Assembly: GCA_017551095.1 (NCBI GenBank)
Contig: JAFZMQ010000030.1
Location: 62,001-126,000 of the forward strand
Length of the DNA stretch: 64,000 bases
From: Clostridia bacterium
Lineage (GTDB): Bacteria > Bacillota > Clostridia > UBA1381
Reading direction: 5' to 3'
Shown: positions 54,292-62,893 of the stretch, in pieces
Layout of the letters: each line of letters opens with the position of its first letter
Numbering within the stretch: position 1 is the first letter of the stretch
Translations under genes and position numbers: made by a program
The notes under the pieces: generated by a model
What the model was told of the DNA's origin: nothing
The model's database searches: none
What the model saw: only the letters and a program-made list of their open reading frames with translations

Positions 54292-54576
54292 ATGAATAAA
54301 GCAGAGCTTATAGAAATCACATCTAAAAAGACTAATATACCTGCAATAATGACCGAGCAGGTTATAAACTTTGCAATCGACACGCTTATAGAAAAGCTCG
54401 TATCAGGCGAAAAGGTGTATATTGTTGGTCTTGGCACATTTGAAATACATAAAAGAGCGGCACATGACGCGATAAATCCGCAAACAGGTAAGCGTATAAA
54501 CATAGGTGCGTATGAAGCACCGGTGTTCAGGGCGGCAGAGCCGTTAAAGCAGAAGGTAAGAAACAGGAATAAATAA
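54292..54576 (+). CDS. hup: HU-family DNA-binding protein
   Basis: 94 residues from the ATG at 54292 (GGGAG upstream). Clear HU/IHF fold: MNKAELIEITSKKTN, VYIVGLGTFEIHKR, and RINIGAYEAPVFRAA in the place of the usual PKTGE...AS..PAFKAG region. Binds and bends DNA as a dimer. It is 16 bases after the aminotransferase gene and 5 before azlC, so it is probably on the glycan transcript. It is unlikely to be the only HU of the cell. Confidence 0.92.
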   Translation: MNKAELIEITSKKTNIPAIMTEQVINFAIDTLIEKLVSGEKVYIVGLGTFEIHKRAAHDAINPQTGKRINIGAYEAPVFRAAEPLKQKVRNRNK

Positions 54577-54581
54577 GGACA

Positions 54582-55292
54582 ATGAAGAGATTTTCAGAAT
54601 TTATACGCGGCATAAAGGGCGGTCTGCCGATATGTATGGGATACCTGGGCGTATCCTTTGCATTTGGCATATTTGCGGTGGAGAGTGGGCTTAAAATATC
54701 GGAGGCGATGCTCATTTCCATGACAAATCTGACCTCTGCGGGACAGTTTGCGGCAGTGCCGGTAATAACGGCAGGCGGAAGCCTTATTGAGCTTATATTG
54801 GGGCAGATTATAATAAATCTGCGGTATATGTTCATGTCGGTGGCACTTTCGCAAAAATTGGATAAAAATGTAAATATTTTTGACAGGCTTATAATTTCCT
54901 TTGCAAATACTGATGAAATATTTGCGGTTGCGGTATCAAATAAGGAGGATGTCGGGAAAAGCTACCTGTATGGGCTTATTATTACTCCGTATCTCGGTTG
55001 GAGCATTGGAACTTTAATAGGTGCGACTATGGGAAGCATATTGCCGCATGACGCTATATCGGCACTCGGTGTTGCGATTTATGCCATGTTTGTGGCGATA
55101 GTTGTTCCGCAAACAAAAGAGGACAAAAATATGGCGTTTTGCGTACTTGTTTCGGTGATATTATCCTGCATTTTTTACTATGTGCCCGTTTTAAAGTCAA
55201 TTCCGCAGGGCTTTGTTATTACGATTTGTGCATTAACTGCAAGTATGATTTTTGCATACTTTGCACCGATTGGCGGTGATTGCAGTGAATAA
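54582..55292 (+). CDS. azlC: Branched-chain amino acid exporter large subunit AzlC
   Basis: 236 residues. The AzlC family opening (GIKGGLPICMGYLGVSFAFG) and about seven to eight hydrophobic helices, with SMTNLTSAGQFAAVPVI in the second quarter. With AzlD it forms an exporter of branched-chain amino acids or their analogues (AzlC of B. subtilis, YgaZ of E. coli). The gene starts 5 bases after HU. Confidence 0.92.
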   Translation: MKRFSEFIRGIKGGLPICMGYLGVSFAFGIFAVESGLKISEAMLISMTNLTSAGQFAAVPVITAGGSLIELILGQIIINLRYMFMSVALSQKLDKNVNIFDRLIISFANTDEIFAVAVSNKEDVGKSYLYGLIITPYLGWSIGTLIGATMGSILPHDAISALGVAIYAMFVAIVVPQTKEDKNMAFCVLVSVILSCIFYYVPVLKSIPQGFVITICALTASMIFAYFAPIGGDCSE

Positions 55293-55602
55293 CTTTTTTA
55301 TATATCTCGCCGTTATGGCGGTGGTTACATATCTTATACGAATGTTGCCGCTCGTTTTGGTTAACAAAAAGATTGAAAACAAGTTTATTACATCATTTTT
55401 ATATTATTTACCATGCTCGGTTTTAAGTATTATGACCGTTCCTGCAATTTTTTACGCAACCGACAGCAAAATCTCGGCAGCAGCGGGATTTTTGGCGGCG
55501 GTGATATTCGCTTATAAGGGCAAAAGCCTGATGAAAGTTGCCGTAATATCCTGCGTTGTGGTATATATAGCTCAGTATTTAATAAAAATGACGGCTTTTT
55601 AA
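55285..55602 (+). CDS. azlD: Branched-chain amino acid exporter small subunit AzlD
   Basis: 105 residues from a GTG at 55285 that overlaps the end of azlC by 8 bases. About four hydrophobic helices; VTYLIRMLPLVLV near the N-terminus and LYYLPCSVLSIMTVPAIF are AzlD family marks. Partner of azlC, ended by a strong terminator. Confidence 0.9.
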   Translation: MNNFFIYLAVMAVVTYLIRMLPLVLVNKKIENKFITSFLYYLPCSVLSIMTVPAIFYATDSKISAAAGFLAAVIFAYKGKSLMKVAVISCVVVYIAQYLIKMTAF

Positions 55603-55615
55603 GCCGTCATTTTTT
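55584..55615. terminator. Bidirectional terminator closing the glycan/azl transcript
   Basis: AAAAATGACGGCTT (55584-55597) pairs with AAGCCGTCATTTTT (55601-55614) around a 3-base loop, with T-runs in both directions. It lies between convergent stop codons. Confidence 0.9.
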
Positions 55616-56612
55616 AGCCTATAAACAGTTGCGTCCAATAAACGCCGTAGCTTCCGCCGGAATAGATGCCTACTCCCATTTGCGATACCGAGGAATTTAG
55701 AATATTCGCTCTGTGTCCTGAGGAATTCATCCATGCATTTACAACCTCTTGCGGAGTTTTTTGCCCTGCTGCGATATTTTCTGCGGCACTCCGGTATGAA
55801 ATTCCTGCCGCCTTCATTCTGTCAAAGGGTGATTGCCCCGAAAGGTTTGTATGGCTGAAATAATTGTTAACCGCCATATCCTTGCTGTGAGCGTATGCGA
55901 CAGATTCAAGCTTTGTGTTATAAGTGAGTGCAGAAAGTCCGTAATTTGCCCTTTGCTCATTTACAAGTCTTAAAACCTCCGCCTGATAGCCGCCGATATT
56001 TTGTGTTTCAGGCTGGGCGGGAGTTACAGGAGTTTGAGGGGTAGTCTGATTATTGCCCGAATTATTATTTGTTTTTCCAAAAAAATTATTTATAATATCC
56101 TGCAAGGAAGTGTAGTTTCCGTTTTGAACGGTATTATTGCAGGAACCGTCGGCACAGTTTGTGTCGGTTTCGCAATCCTCGCAATCGGTATTTTCGGGCG
56201 GCTCAATGCTTATGTTGCCGCTATTTGCGTCCCAATTCACATCACAGCCCAAAGCCTCACAGATGGCACGGAGCGGAACATAGGTTAAACCGTCCTTATT
56301 GCATGATGGAGTGGGAAGTGTGACTGTTCCGCTATCTGTTGCAATCTGATTTCCGCCTGTTGACACAGAAACGGTTTTGCCGCAACATTCGGCAGATGCA
56401 GTGTTGGTGTCGCTATTCCAGTTTACCTTTGCTCCCAAAGCCTCGCATATGCTCCGAAATGGAACCATGGTGCTTCCGTTTGAGTTATAGGAGGCAATAT
56501 TGCAAAGAGGTTTTGCAGTATTACCCGAAATTTTGATGTTACAAGCGGCGGAAGCCGAAACGGAAGCCACGAAAACGCAAATAGCCGCTATAAAAGACAA
56601 TGATTTTTTCAT
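55614..56612 (-). CDS. Secreted CAP/SCP-domain protein with copper-amine-oxidase-N repeats
   Basis: 332 residues from the ATG at 56612 (AAAGGA upstream); the frame opens earlier without a ribosome site. A signal peptide (MKKSLSFIAAICVFVASVSA) is followed by two CuAO-N-like repeats (TMVPFRSICEALGAKVNW and TYVPLRAICEALGCDVNW). A cysteine-rich linker has CEDCETDTNCADGSC, and a Gln/Thr/Pro stretch leads to a C-terminal CAP domain with YAHSKDMAVNNYFSH, AAENIAAG and NSSGHRANIL. CAP proteins of clostridia are extracellular, and the CuAO-N repeats are thought to bind the cell wall. At least a dozen cysteines is unusual for a Firmicute secreted protein. Confidence 0.9.
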   Translation of the reverse strand: MKKSLSFIAAICVFVASVSASAACNIKISGNTAKPLCNIASYNSNGSTMVPFRSICEALGAKVNWNSDTNTASAECCGKTVSVSTGGNQIATDSGTVTLPTPSCNKDGLTYVPLRAICEALGCDVNWDANSGNISIEPPENTDCEDCETDTNCADGSCNNTVQNGNYTSLQDIINNFFGKTNNNSGNNQTTPQTPVTPAQPETQNIGGYQAEVLRLVNEQRANYGLSALTYNTKLESVAYAHSKDMAVNNYFSHTNLSGQSPFDRMKAAGISYRSAAENIAAGQKTPQEVVNAWMNSSGHRANILNSSVSQMGVGIYSGGSYGVYWTQLFIG

Positions 56613-56769
56613 ATGTCCATATCCTTTCTGTCCGCAAATTGGGCGTAACATCACTTTCAGCGGACGGTGAAAGTGCAAAAATATCGCCCAAGAAAATTAT
56701 AACGCCTGAAAAACCGAAAAATCAATGCAAAATATGTGGGAAAAGGGACAAAAAAAGGAAAACAAAAAA

Positions 56770-56790
56770 GCCTCCTATCAATTAGGAGGC
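56770..56790 (-). terminator. Terminator of the L,D-transpeptidase gene
   Basis: GCCTCCTA (56770-56777) pairs exactly with TAGGAGGC (56783-56790); on the minus strand a run of six Ts follows. Confidence 0.85.
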
Positions 56791-56799
56791 ATAAAACAC

Positions 56800-57714
56800 T
56801 TAATTTTCGCTGACATAAACTGTGGTTTTTAGCGGAACATAAGATACGAGCCAACCGAGATTTTCAGGGCGTACCCTTACGCATCCGTGCGAATTTTTAA
56901 CGCCGACGGCATTGTTGTAGTCGGTTCCGTCAAATTTCAAAAGCGTTGAATGTATGGCATAACCTTCGTAAAAACGCATTATTGGTCCTACATAAAAATC
57001 GTCATAGGTCCACCTGCTTTCACGGGAAAAATACTTAAAAGTGCCTGTTACAGTAGGCGAATCGGCCGCTCCTATCGAGCATTTGCAGGAATATATCTGA
57101 CGCCAGTTGCCGTTTTTACCGAGGAAAACGTAAACGGTATATTTTGATTTGTTCACCCAGACTAAATACTGTGTATCGGATGGCAAGTCCATACTGTTTA
57201 CGCATTTTTCAGACACAAGTTCATTTTCCGGCAAATCTGCATAAACCGACATGGCGGTGTCGGAGGCATCACTTTTAAAGGTAAACCCCAAACTTTTTAC
57301 TACCAATTCGGCAGGGGCATAAACCGTTTCGCCCACCAAAAACGGAGCGGCGGGAAGCTCGACATTTTCACCGTTTAAAACAGCCTTTGTGCTGTCTAAA
57401 TATAATGCCGAAATGTTCTTGCCGTATGTTATGGTAATTTGGTTTTCGCTGTCAACCGAAAAATCGTTTGCACCTAAATGGGATAAAAACTCTTTTATGG
57501 GAAGCATGAGCGTTTCGTTTTCAAAAACGGGAAAGGACGAAAGCTCTATGCCGTTGTCGAAAACATAGAGATTTACAAGATTTATTGAAGCTTTCTTAGC
57601 AGTATCTTCTTTGATTTCATCTTCGGAAGAGATGCTTTCGCTCAATTCATCTTCTGCAAAGGCAAAAGTTTGAAATAAAAGCATGAAAATTAACAGAAAA
57701 GATAATTTTTTCAT
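56800..57714 (-). CDS. Secreted L,D-transpeptidase (YkuD) with copper-amine-oxidase-N domain
   Basis: 304 residues with GGAGG upstream. Signal peptide MKKLSFLLIFMLLFQTFAFA, an acidic spacer, a CuAO-N-like region (about 45-160: LMLPIKEFLSHLGA, VYAPAELVVKSLGF), then a YkuD domain with YAIHSTLLKFDG and VKNSHGCVRVRPENLGWL. The catalytic cysteine is at residue 278 in SHGCVR. The family forms 3-3 peptidoglycan cross-links or anchors polymers to the wall. Neighbour of another CuAO-N protein on the same strand. Confidence 0.93.
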   Translation of the reverse strand: MKKLSFLLIFMLLFQTFAFAEDELSESISSEDEIKEDTAKKASINLVNLYVFDNGIELSSFPVFENETLMLPIKEFLSHLGANDFSVDSENQITITYGKNISALYLDSTKAVLNGENVELPAAPFLVGETVYAPAELVVKSLGFTFKSDASDTAMSVYADLPENELVSEKCVNSMDLPSDTQYLVWVNKSKYTVYVFLGKNGNWRQIYSCKCSIGAADSPTVTGTFKYFSRESRWTYDDFYVGPIMRFYEGYAIHSTLLKFDGTDYNNAVGVKNSHGCVRVRPENLGWLVSYVPLKTTVYVSEN

Positions 57715-57777
57715 AAAACCCTCCTAAACAATGGGAAGATTATACCATTATCGGAAGAAATATGCAATAACAAAATA

Positions 57778-57816
57778 AAAAAATTGTGCGACATTATTTT
57801 TAAAATAACGTCGCAC
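57778..57816 (-). terminator. Terminator of the feoA-feoB-dusB operon
   Basis: GTGCGAC (57786-57792) pairs with GTCGCAC (57810-57816), extended by an inner AT stem that covers the last codons of dusB. On the minus strand it is followed by a run of Ts (57784-57778). Confidence 0.85.
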
Positions 57817-58732
57817 TTTCTAATATTTCTACAATTTCGTCAAGGCTTTTTGCCGTAAAAACACGATTTTTCAGGATATTTGCGTTACGCATGCCCTTTA
57901 CATACCATGCAATATGCTTTCGCGACTCCAAAACTCCGATATGTTCGCCGTGGCTCTTGCACAGCATTTTCGTATGCAAAAGCGCTGTTTTAAGTCTTTC
58001 GGCATCTGACGGGAAATAGCTAACCGAGCCCTTTTCCAAAAGCTCCTTTATTTGTCTGAAAATAAACGGATTTCCCAGAGCACCGCGTCCTACCATAACA
58101 CCGTCACAGCCTGTGAAATCCAGCATATTTTTAGTGTCCTCTGCTGAAAATATGTCACCGTTTCCGATTATGGATATTTTAACTGCATTTTTCACTTCTT
58201 TTATGGCATTTAAGTCGGCTTTGCCTGAATATAACTGCTCTTTTGTCCTTGCATGAACGGTGATGCCGTCGGCTCCGTTCGCCTCCAAAACCTTTGCAAA
58301 TTCAGCACAGGTATCACTATCCCAACCTTTGCGGATTTTGACGGTTACAGGGATATCTACTGCATTTTTTACCGATTTTACGATTTCACCCGCAAGAGCC
58401 GGATTTTTCATAAGTGCTGAGCCGTCACCGTTTCCGACTATTTTCGGCATGGGACAGCCCATATTTATATCTATTGCAGCTGCACCTGCATTTTGGAGTA
58501 GAGGTGCAACCTCTGCCATAATGGCAGGCTCTGACCCGAAAAGCTGGATTGCCGTTGGCATTTCCTCTTTTGCGATTGACATAAGAGATGCCGTCTTTTT
58601 GCTTTTATAATAAAGACCTTTGGCACTTACCATCTCGGTTATTACAAAATCAGCACCGAAGCTTTTGCAGATTTGCCGAAAAGGGCTGTCGGTAACACCT
58701 GCCATGGGTGCAAGATGCACGGGAGCCGTCAT
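57800..58732 (-). CDS. dusB: tRNA-dihydrouridine synthase (DusB family)
   Basis: 310 residues from the ATG at 58732, which overlaps the feoB stop codon (ATGA); the frame opens further upstream inside feoB. TIM-barrel FMN enzyme: HLAPMAGVTDSPFRQICKSF, AIDINMGCPMPKIVGNGDGS (catalytic Cys in GCP), VTVKIRKGWD, ITVHARTKEQLYSG and GDGVMVGRGALGNPFIF-like segment. It reduces uridine in tRNA D-loops. Its coupling to an iron transporter is probably chance or shared expression. Confidence 0.93.
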   Translation of the reverse strand: MTAPVHLAPMAGVTDSPFRQICKSFGADFVITEMVSAKGLYYKSKKTASLMSIAKEEMPTAIQLFGSEPAIMAEVAPLLQNAGAAAIDINMGCPMPKIVGNGDGSALMKNPALAGEIVKSVKNAVDIPVTVKIRKGWDSDTCAEFAKVLEANGADGITVHARTKEQLYSGKADLNAIKEVKNAVKISIIGNGDIFSAEDTKNMLDFTGCDGVMVGRGALGNPFIFRQIKELLEKGSVSYFPSDAERLKTALLHTKMLCKSHGEHIGVLESRKHIAWYVKGMRNANILKNRVFTAKSLDEIVEILESATLF

Positions 58733-60801
58733 AATACGGCACTTCCTATCTGATAAAAGAGAGCGGAAACTATCCACGCAAGTCCCAACTGCATAAATAT
58801 TGCAATCAGGGTATGGCGTATGTTTGTTTCTCTGCGTATTGTAGCAATAGTTGCAACGCAAGGGATATACAAGAGACAGAACAGCATCATGGCATATGCA
58901 TTAACCGCCGTAAAACCGCTGTTTTCAAGTACACCGCCAAGAGCCGCCATGCCGTAAGGCGAAGATATGTTGGATATTCCGTAAAGTACCGCCATGCTCG
59001 ATACGACTACCTCCTTTGCCGCAACACCCGATATAAGAGAAACAACTATCTGCCAATATCCAAGCCCTGTCGGCTTCATTACAGGAACAAGCCATATTCC
59101 CAAACTTGCCGCAAAGCTCTGCGACATATCGGTGACCTGCCCTGAAAATCCGAAGTTTAAAATAAACCATATAACGATTGAGGCGAGGAATATTGTAGTA
59201 CCTGCCTTTCCCAGATAATCACGCACCTTTTCCCAGACATAAATCATAATAGTACGGGCATTTGGCGTTTTGTATTCGGGAAGCTCAATTAAAAGGTCGG
59301 CAGTATTGTTCTTTTTGTCAACCTTTGATACTATAAAGGCAATCAAAAGTGCAATTAAAAATCCGACTAAATACATAGAATATGCGTAGAATACCGCGAA
59401 TTTTCCAAAGAATATTTTAGAGAACATAACATATATTGGAAGCCTTGCACTGCATGACATAAAGGGCGTAATCAGTATTGTTCTTAACTTATCGTGTCTG
59501 TTTTCCAGAGAACGAGACGCCATAATTGCAGGAACGGTACAGCCAAAGCCTAAGAGCATGGGGATAAAAGCACGGCCGGAAAGACCGAGTTTTCCCATAA
59601 TTCCGTCCATAACGTATGCAACACGCGACATATAACCGCTATCCTCCAAAAATGCCAATGCCAAAAAGAGTATAAAGATGTTCGGCAAAAAGGTCAGGAC
59701 ACTGCCGACGCCTGTAATAATGCCGTCAACAATTAAGGAAACAAGCATTCCGTTTGTGTTTATTGAGGTCAGCATATTGCGGACAGCCATAGAAAAGGCT
59801 TCGAGCCAATTTTCAAAAAAGCCCTTCAAAAAATCACCTATGGTAAAGGTCAGGAAAAAGACAACCGCCATAATTGCCAAAAATATGGGAACGCCCCAGA
59901 TTCTGTGGGTCAAAGCCTTGTCAATTTTATCGGTAAAAGCACTTTTTTCGTCTTTGTTTACAAGCGTTTCGTCAATTATTTCCTGTATAAAATCATATTT
60001 TTCATTTATTATCTGCGGTTCAAAGTCTGTTTTTAAAATGCCCGAAAGGTCGAGGGGGTATTGTTTTAATATATTTTCGTCATTTTCTAAGATTTTGATT
60101 GCGTACCATCTTAAATTTTTGAGGTCGGGATATTTTTGTTTAAGCATAGCTACAATCAGGTCGATTTTTTCCTCGATTGCATCGGAATAAACGGTAACAT
60201 ACCGATGATGCTTTGAGCTTAGTTTTACATTGACATCGGTTTTTTCATCATCAGAAAACTCAAAACGGGGCATTTCGTGATGATGATGCTCGGTAATGTC
60301 GTGCGGTCTTCCTGCATGATGCTCCGCCGCATGCATCAAAATATCAAGTCCCGTCCGCTTTCTTGCACTTACGGGGATTACGGGTATACCGAGCATTTCG
60401 GGCAGACGGTGCATATCGATTTCCATGCCGCGTTCTTCTACAATATCCATCATATTGAGTGCGAGAACAACAGGCTTTCCAAGCTCTATCAGCTGCAAAG
60501 TGAGGTAAAGATTCCGCTCTAAGCTTGAAGCGTCTGCAACATCAATAATAACATCAACGCTGTCGCTTAATATGTAGTCCCTTGCAAGAGTTTCCTCCAT
60601 AGTGTATGAAGTCAGGGAATAAAGTCCCGGCAGGTCGACAAGGTTAAAGGTATGCCCGTGGTATTTCATTCTTCCTTCAATCTTTTCAACAGTAACACCG
60701 GGCCAATTTGCGACTTTTAAGTTTGCACCTGTGTATGCGTTAAAAAGTGTTGTTTTTCCGCAATTCGGGTTTCCGATAAATGCTATATTTAATTCTGCCA
60801 T
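58729..60801 (-). CDS. feoB: Ferrous iron transport protein B
   Basis: 690 residues from the ATG at 60801, with GGAGG inside the end of feoA. N-terminal G protein: FIGNPNCGKTTLFNAYTG (G1), VDLPGLYSL (G3), LALNMMDI (G4). A histidine-rich loop near residue 185 (HHAGRPHDITEHHHHEMP) is followed by a polytopic domain with Gate motifs including FGCTVPAIMASRS and MSCSARLPIYVM. GTP-driven Fe2+ uptake at the cytoplasmic membrane. Full length and intact. Starts one base after feoA ends. Confidence 0.95.
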   Translation of the reverse strand: MAELNIAFIGNPNCGKTTLFNAYTGANLKVANWPGVTVEKIEGRMKYHGHTFNLVDLPGLYSLTSYTMEETLARDYILSDSVDVIIDVADASSLERNLYLTLQLIELGKPVVLALNMMDIVEERGMEIDMHRLPEMLGIPVIPVSARKRTGLDILMHAAEHHAGRPHDITEHHHHEMPRFEFSDDEKTDVNVKLSSKHHRYVTVYSDAIEEKIDLIVAMLKQKYPDLKNLRWYAIKILENDENILKQYPLDLSGILKTDFEPQIINEKYDFIQEIIDETLVNKDEKSAFTDKIDKALTHRIWGVPIFLAIMAVVFFLTFTIGDFLKGFFENWLEAFSMAVRNMLTSINTNGMLVSLIVDGIITGVGSVLTFLPNIFILFLALAFLEDSGYMSRVAYVMDGIMGKLGLSGRAFIPMLLGFGCTVPAIMASRSLENRHDKLRTILITPFMSCSARLPIYVMFSKIFFGKFAVFYAYSMYLVGFLIALLIAFIVSKVDKKNNTADLLIELPEYKTPNARTIMIYVWEKVRDYLGKAGTTIFLASIVIWFILNFGFSGQVTDMSQSFAASLGIWLVPVMKPTGLGYWQIVVSLISGVAAKEVVVSSMAVLYGISNISSPYGMAALGGVLENSGFTAVNAYAMMLFCLLYIPCVATIATIRRETNIRHTLIAIFMQLGLAWIVSALFYQIGSAVL

Positions 60802-60802
60802 C

Positions 60803-61021
60803 TTAATCCTCCAAAAAAATACCGTCACAAAATCTTTTTCCGATAGCAAACCGTGTGCCCCGGACTCTGATAATAACAGGTCCAAAAGATTTTCTGTTTA
60901 AAACGCTTATCTTTGTGCCGTGAGTAAGACCTAAAACTTGCAGACGGCGTGTCACCTTAAAATCAAGCTCAATTCTGTCTATCGTGTAGTCAAATCCTGC
61001 TTTTGCATCTGAGAGAACCAT
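60803..61021 (-). CDS. feoA: Ferrous iron transport protein A
   Basis: 72 residues, SH3-like FeoA fold with RRLQVLGLTHGTKISVLNR and GPVIIRVRGTRFAIGKRF. A small cytosolic partner of FeoB. Preceded by AAGGAAG and by a promoter-like sequence; followed directly by feoB. Confidence 0.93.
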   Translation of the reverse strand: MVLSDAKAGFDYTIDRIELDFKVTRRLQVLGLTHGTKISVLNRKSFGPVIIRVRGTRFAIGKRFCDGIFLED

Positions 61022-61054
61022 AAAAAACTTCCTTTCAACGATTAACCACCGCTT

Positions 61055-61083
61055 ACTTTAACACTTTTTCACGATTTTGTCAA
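61055..61083 (-). promoter_or_regulatory. Predicted sigma-A promoter of feoA-feoB-dusB
   Basis: Minus strand TTGACA (61083-61078), 17-base spacer, TAAAGT (61060-61055). No clear Fur box was recognised around it. Confidence 0.55.
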
Positions 61084-61137
61084 TTACAGACAAGATTATT
61101 TTATGCAAAAAGTGCAATGATAAATGTGCAGATTTAT

Positions 61138-61166
61138 TTGACAAAAACGCAAAAATATTGTATCAT
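61138..61166 (+). promoter_or_regulatory. Predicted sigma-A promoter of glgA-glgP
   Basis: TTGACA (61138-61143), 17-base spacer, TATCAT (61161-61166), about 23 bases before the glgA ATG. Confidence 0.65.
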
Positions 61167-61189
61167 ATTTCGTTAAGGGGTGATTTATA

Positions 61190-62893
61190 ATGAAAATTTT
61201 GTATGTTGCGTCCGAGGCAGCACCTTTTATTAAAACGGGCGGTCTTGGAGATGTGGCAGGTTCGCTTCCCATAACTCTTAAAAAGAAAGGGGAAGATGTG
61301 CGGGTAATACTGCCTCTTTACAAGTGTATTGACGGAAAATACAGACAGATGATGCATTATATCACAAACATATATGTAAATGTCGGTTGGAGAAGCCAGT
61401 ATTGCGGAATATTTTCAATGGAATATGAGGGAACGACATATTATTTTATTGATAATGAATACTATTTCGGCGGAGATAAGCCGTATGATTTTATACATTT
61501 AGACTGCGAAAAATTCATATTCTTCTCAAAGGCGGCTTTGTCGGTTTTGCCGACTCTTGATTTCAGACCCGATGTAATAAACTGCAACGATTGGCAGACA
61601 GCACCCATTCCTGTTTTTTTGGACACCTTTTATGATAATCCGTTTTACCGCGGAATAAAAACCGTTATGACAATTCATAACCTGAAATTCCAAGGGCGTT
61701 GGGATTTGGAAAAAATCAAGGACGCTATGGCAGTCGGTGACTATTATTTCACCAGCGATAAACTCGAATATTATAAGGACGCCAACCTGTTAAAAGGCGG
61801 ACTTGTATATGCGAATAAGATCTCCACAGTTTCCGAAACCTATGCAAAGGAGATAATGTCCCAAGAGTACGGCGAGGGACTTGACGGGCTGTTAAGGGCA
61901 AGGGAAAATGATGTTGTCGGTATTGTTAACGGTATTTCGGACGATTGGAATCCTGAAAAGGACAGCTTTATTGCCAAAAACTATTCCGCTGAAACTATTG
62001 GGGATAAGAAAATAAATAAAACCGCACTTCAAAAGGAACTGAATCTTGAAGTAAATCCCGATAAGTTTATGATAGGGATTGTATCAAGACTTACCGACCA
62101 AAAGGGCTTTGACCTAATTTCCTGCGTTATGGAGCGTCTTTGTGAGGGCGGATATCAGGTAGTTGTGCTTGGCACTGGCGATGAAAATTATGAAAATATG
62201 TTCCGTTATTTTGCAGGGAAATATCCCGACAGAGTATCGGCAAACATTTATTTTTCAAATGAGCTTTCACATAAAATATATGCAGCGTGTGACGCATTTT
62301 TGATGCCGTCACGCTTTGAGCCGTGCGGACTTTCGCAAATAATTTCGATGCGTTACGGAACGCTGCCTATCGTGCGTGAAACGGGCGGTCTTAAAGATAC
62401 CGTAACTCCGTATAATGAGTTCACGGGCGAGGGCACAGGATTTTCTTTCAGCTCTTACGATGCAGAGGATATGTATCATGTTATAAACTACGCTATGCGT
62501 ACCTATTATGACAAGCCTGACGAATGGACAAAGCTTGTTAAAAATGCCATGAAAAAAGACTTTTCATGGTCTGTTTCGGCTGAAAAATATCTGGAACTGT
62601 ATAGAAATATTACGGGAATCAAAAAGGAAGTGCCAAAACCGAAAAAGAAAAAGCCGGTAAAAAAGAAGACATCATCTTTTGAAAAGTCAATTTCGGCGGA
62701 CAAAGAGGCGTCGGAAAAGGCGTGGGCAAACGAAACTGCATCAAAAGACAAAAAGGTCATTGAAAATCTTAGTGAAAAAGAAAGAGATGCAAAACTTCAA
62801 GAATTAAAAAAAGATATTGAAAAAACGGCACCAAAAGCCGTAAACAACAAGAAAACGGCCACGAAAAAGGGCAGGAAAGGAACAACAAAATAA
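61190..62893 (+). CDS. glgA: Glycogen synthase (ADP-glucose type) with lysine-rich C-terminal tail
   Basis: 567 residues with GGGGTG upstream. GT5 fold: opening KILYVASEAAPFIKTGGLGD with the KTGGL nucleotide-sugar motif at 15-19, NCNDWQTAPIP, GIVSRLTDQKGFDLIS and MPSRFEPCGLSQIISMRYG. The catalytic region ends near residue 477, the usual family length. A further ~90 residues are very rich in Lys and Glu (PKPKKKKPVKKKTSSFEK and later NNKKTATKKGRKG). Makes alpha-1,4-glucan from ADP-glucose in the cytosol. Coupled to glgP. Confidence 0.94.
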   Translation: MKILYVASEAAPFIKTGGLGDVAGSLPITLKKKGEDVRVILPLYKCIDGKYRQMMHYITNIYVNVGWRSQYCGIFSMEYEGTTYYFIDNEYYFGGDKPYDFIHLDCEKFIFFSKAALSVLPTLDFRPDVINCNDWQTAPIPVFLDTFYDNPFYRGIKTVMTIHNLKFQGRWDLEKIKDAMAVGDYYFTSDKLEYYKDANLLKGGLVYANKISTVSETYAKEIMSQEYGEGLDGLLRARENDVVGIVNGISDDWNPEKDSFIAKNYSAETIGDKKINKTALQKELNLEVNPDKFMIGIVSRLTDQKGFDLISCVMERLCEGGYQVVVLGTGDENYENMFRYFAGKYPDRVSANIYFSNELSHKIYAACDAFLMPSRFEPCGLSQIISMRYGTLPIVRETGGLKDTVTPYNEFTGEGTGFSFSSYDAEDMYHVINYAMRTYYDKPDEWTKLVKNAMKKDFSWSVSAEKYLELYRNITGIKKEVPKPKKKKPVKKKTSSFEKSISADKEASEKAWANETASKDKKVIENLSEKERDAKLQELKKDIEKTAPKAVNNKKTATKKGRKGTTK

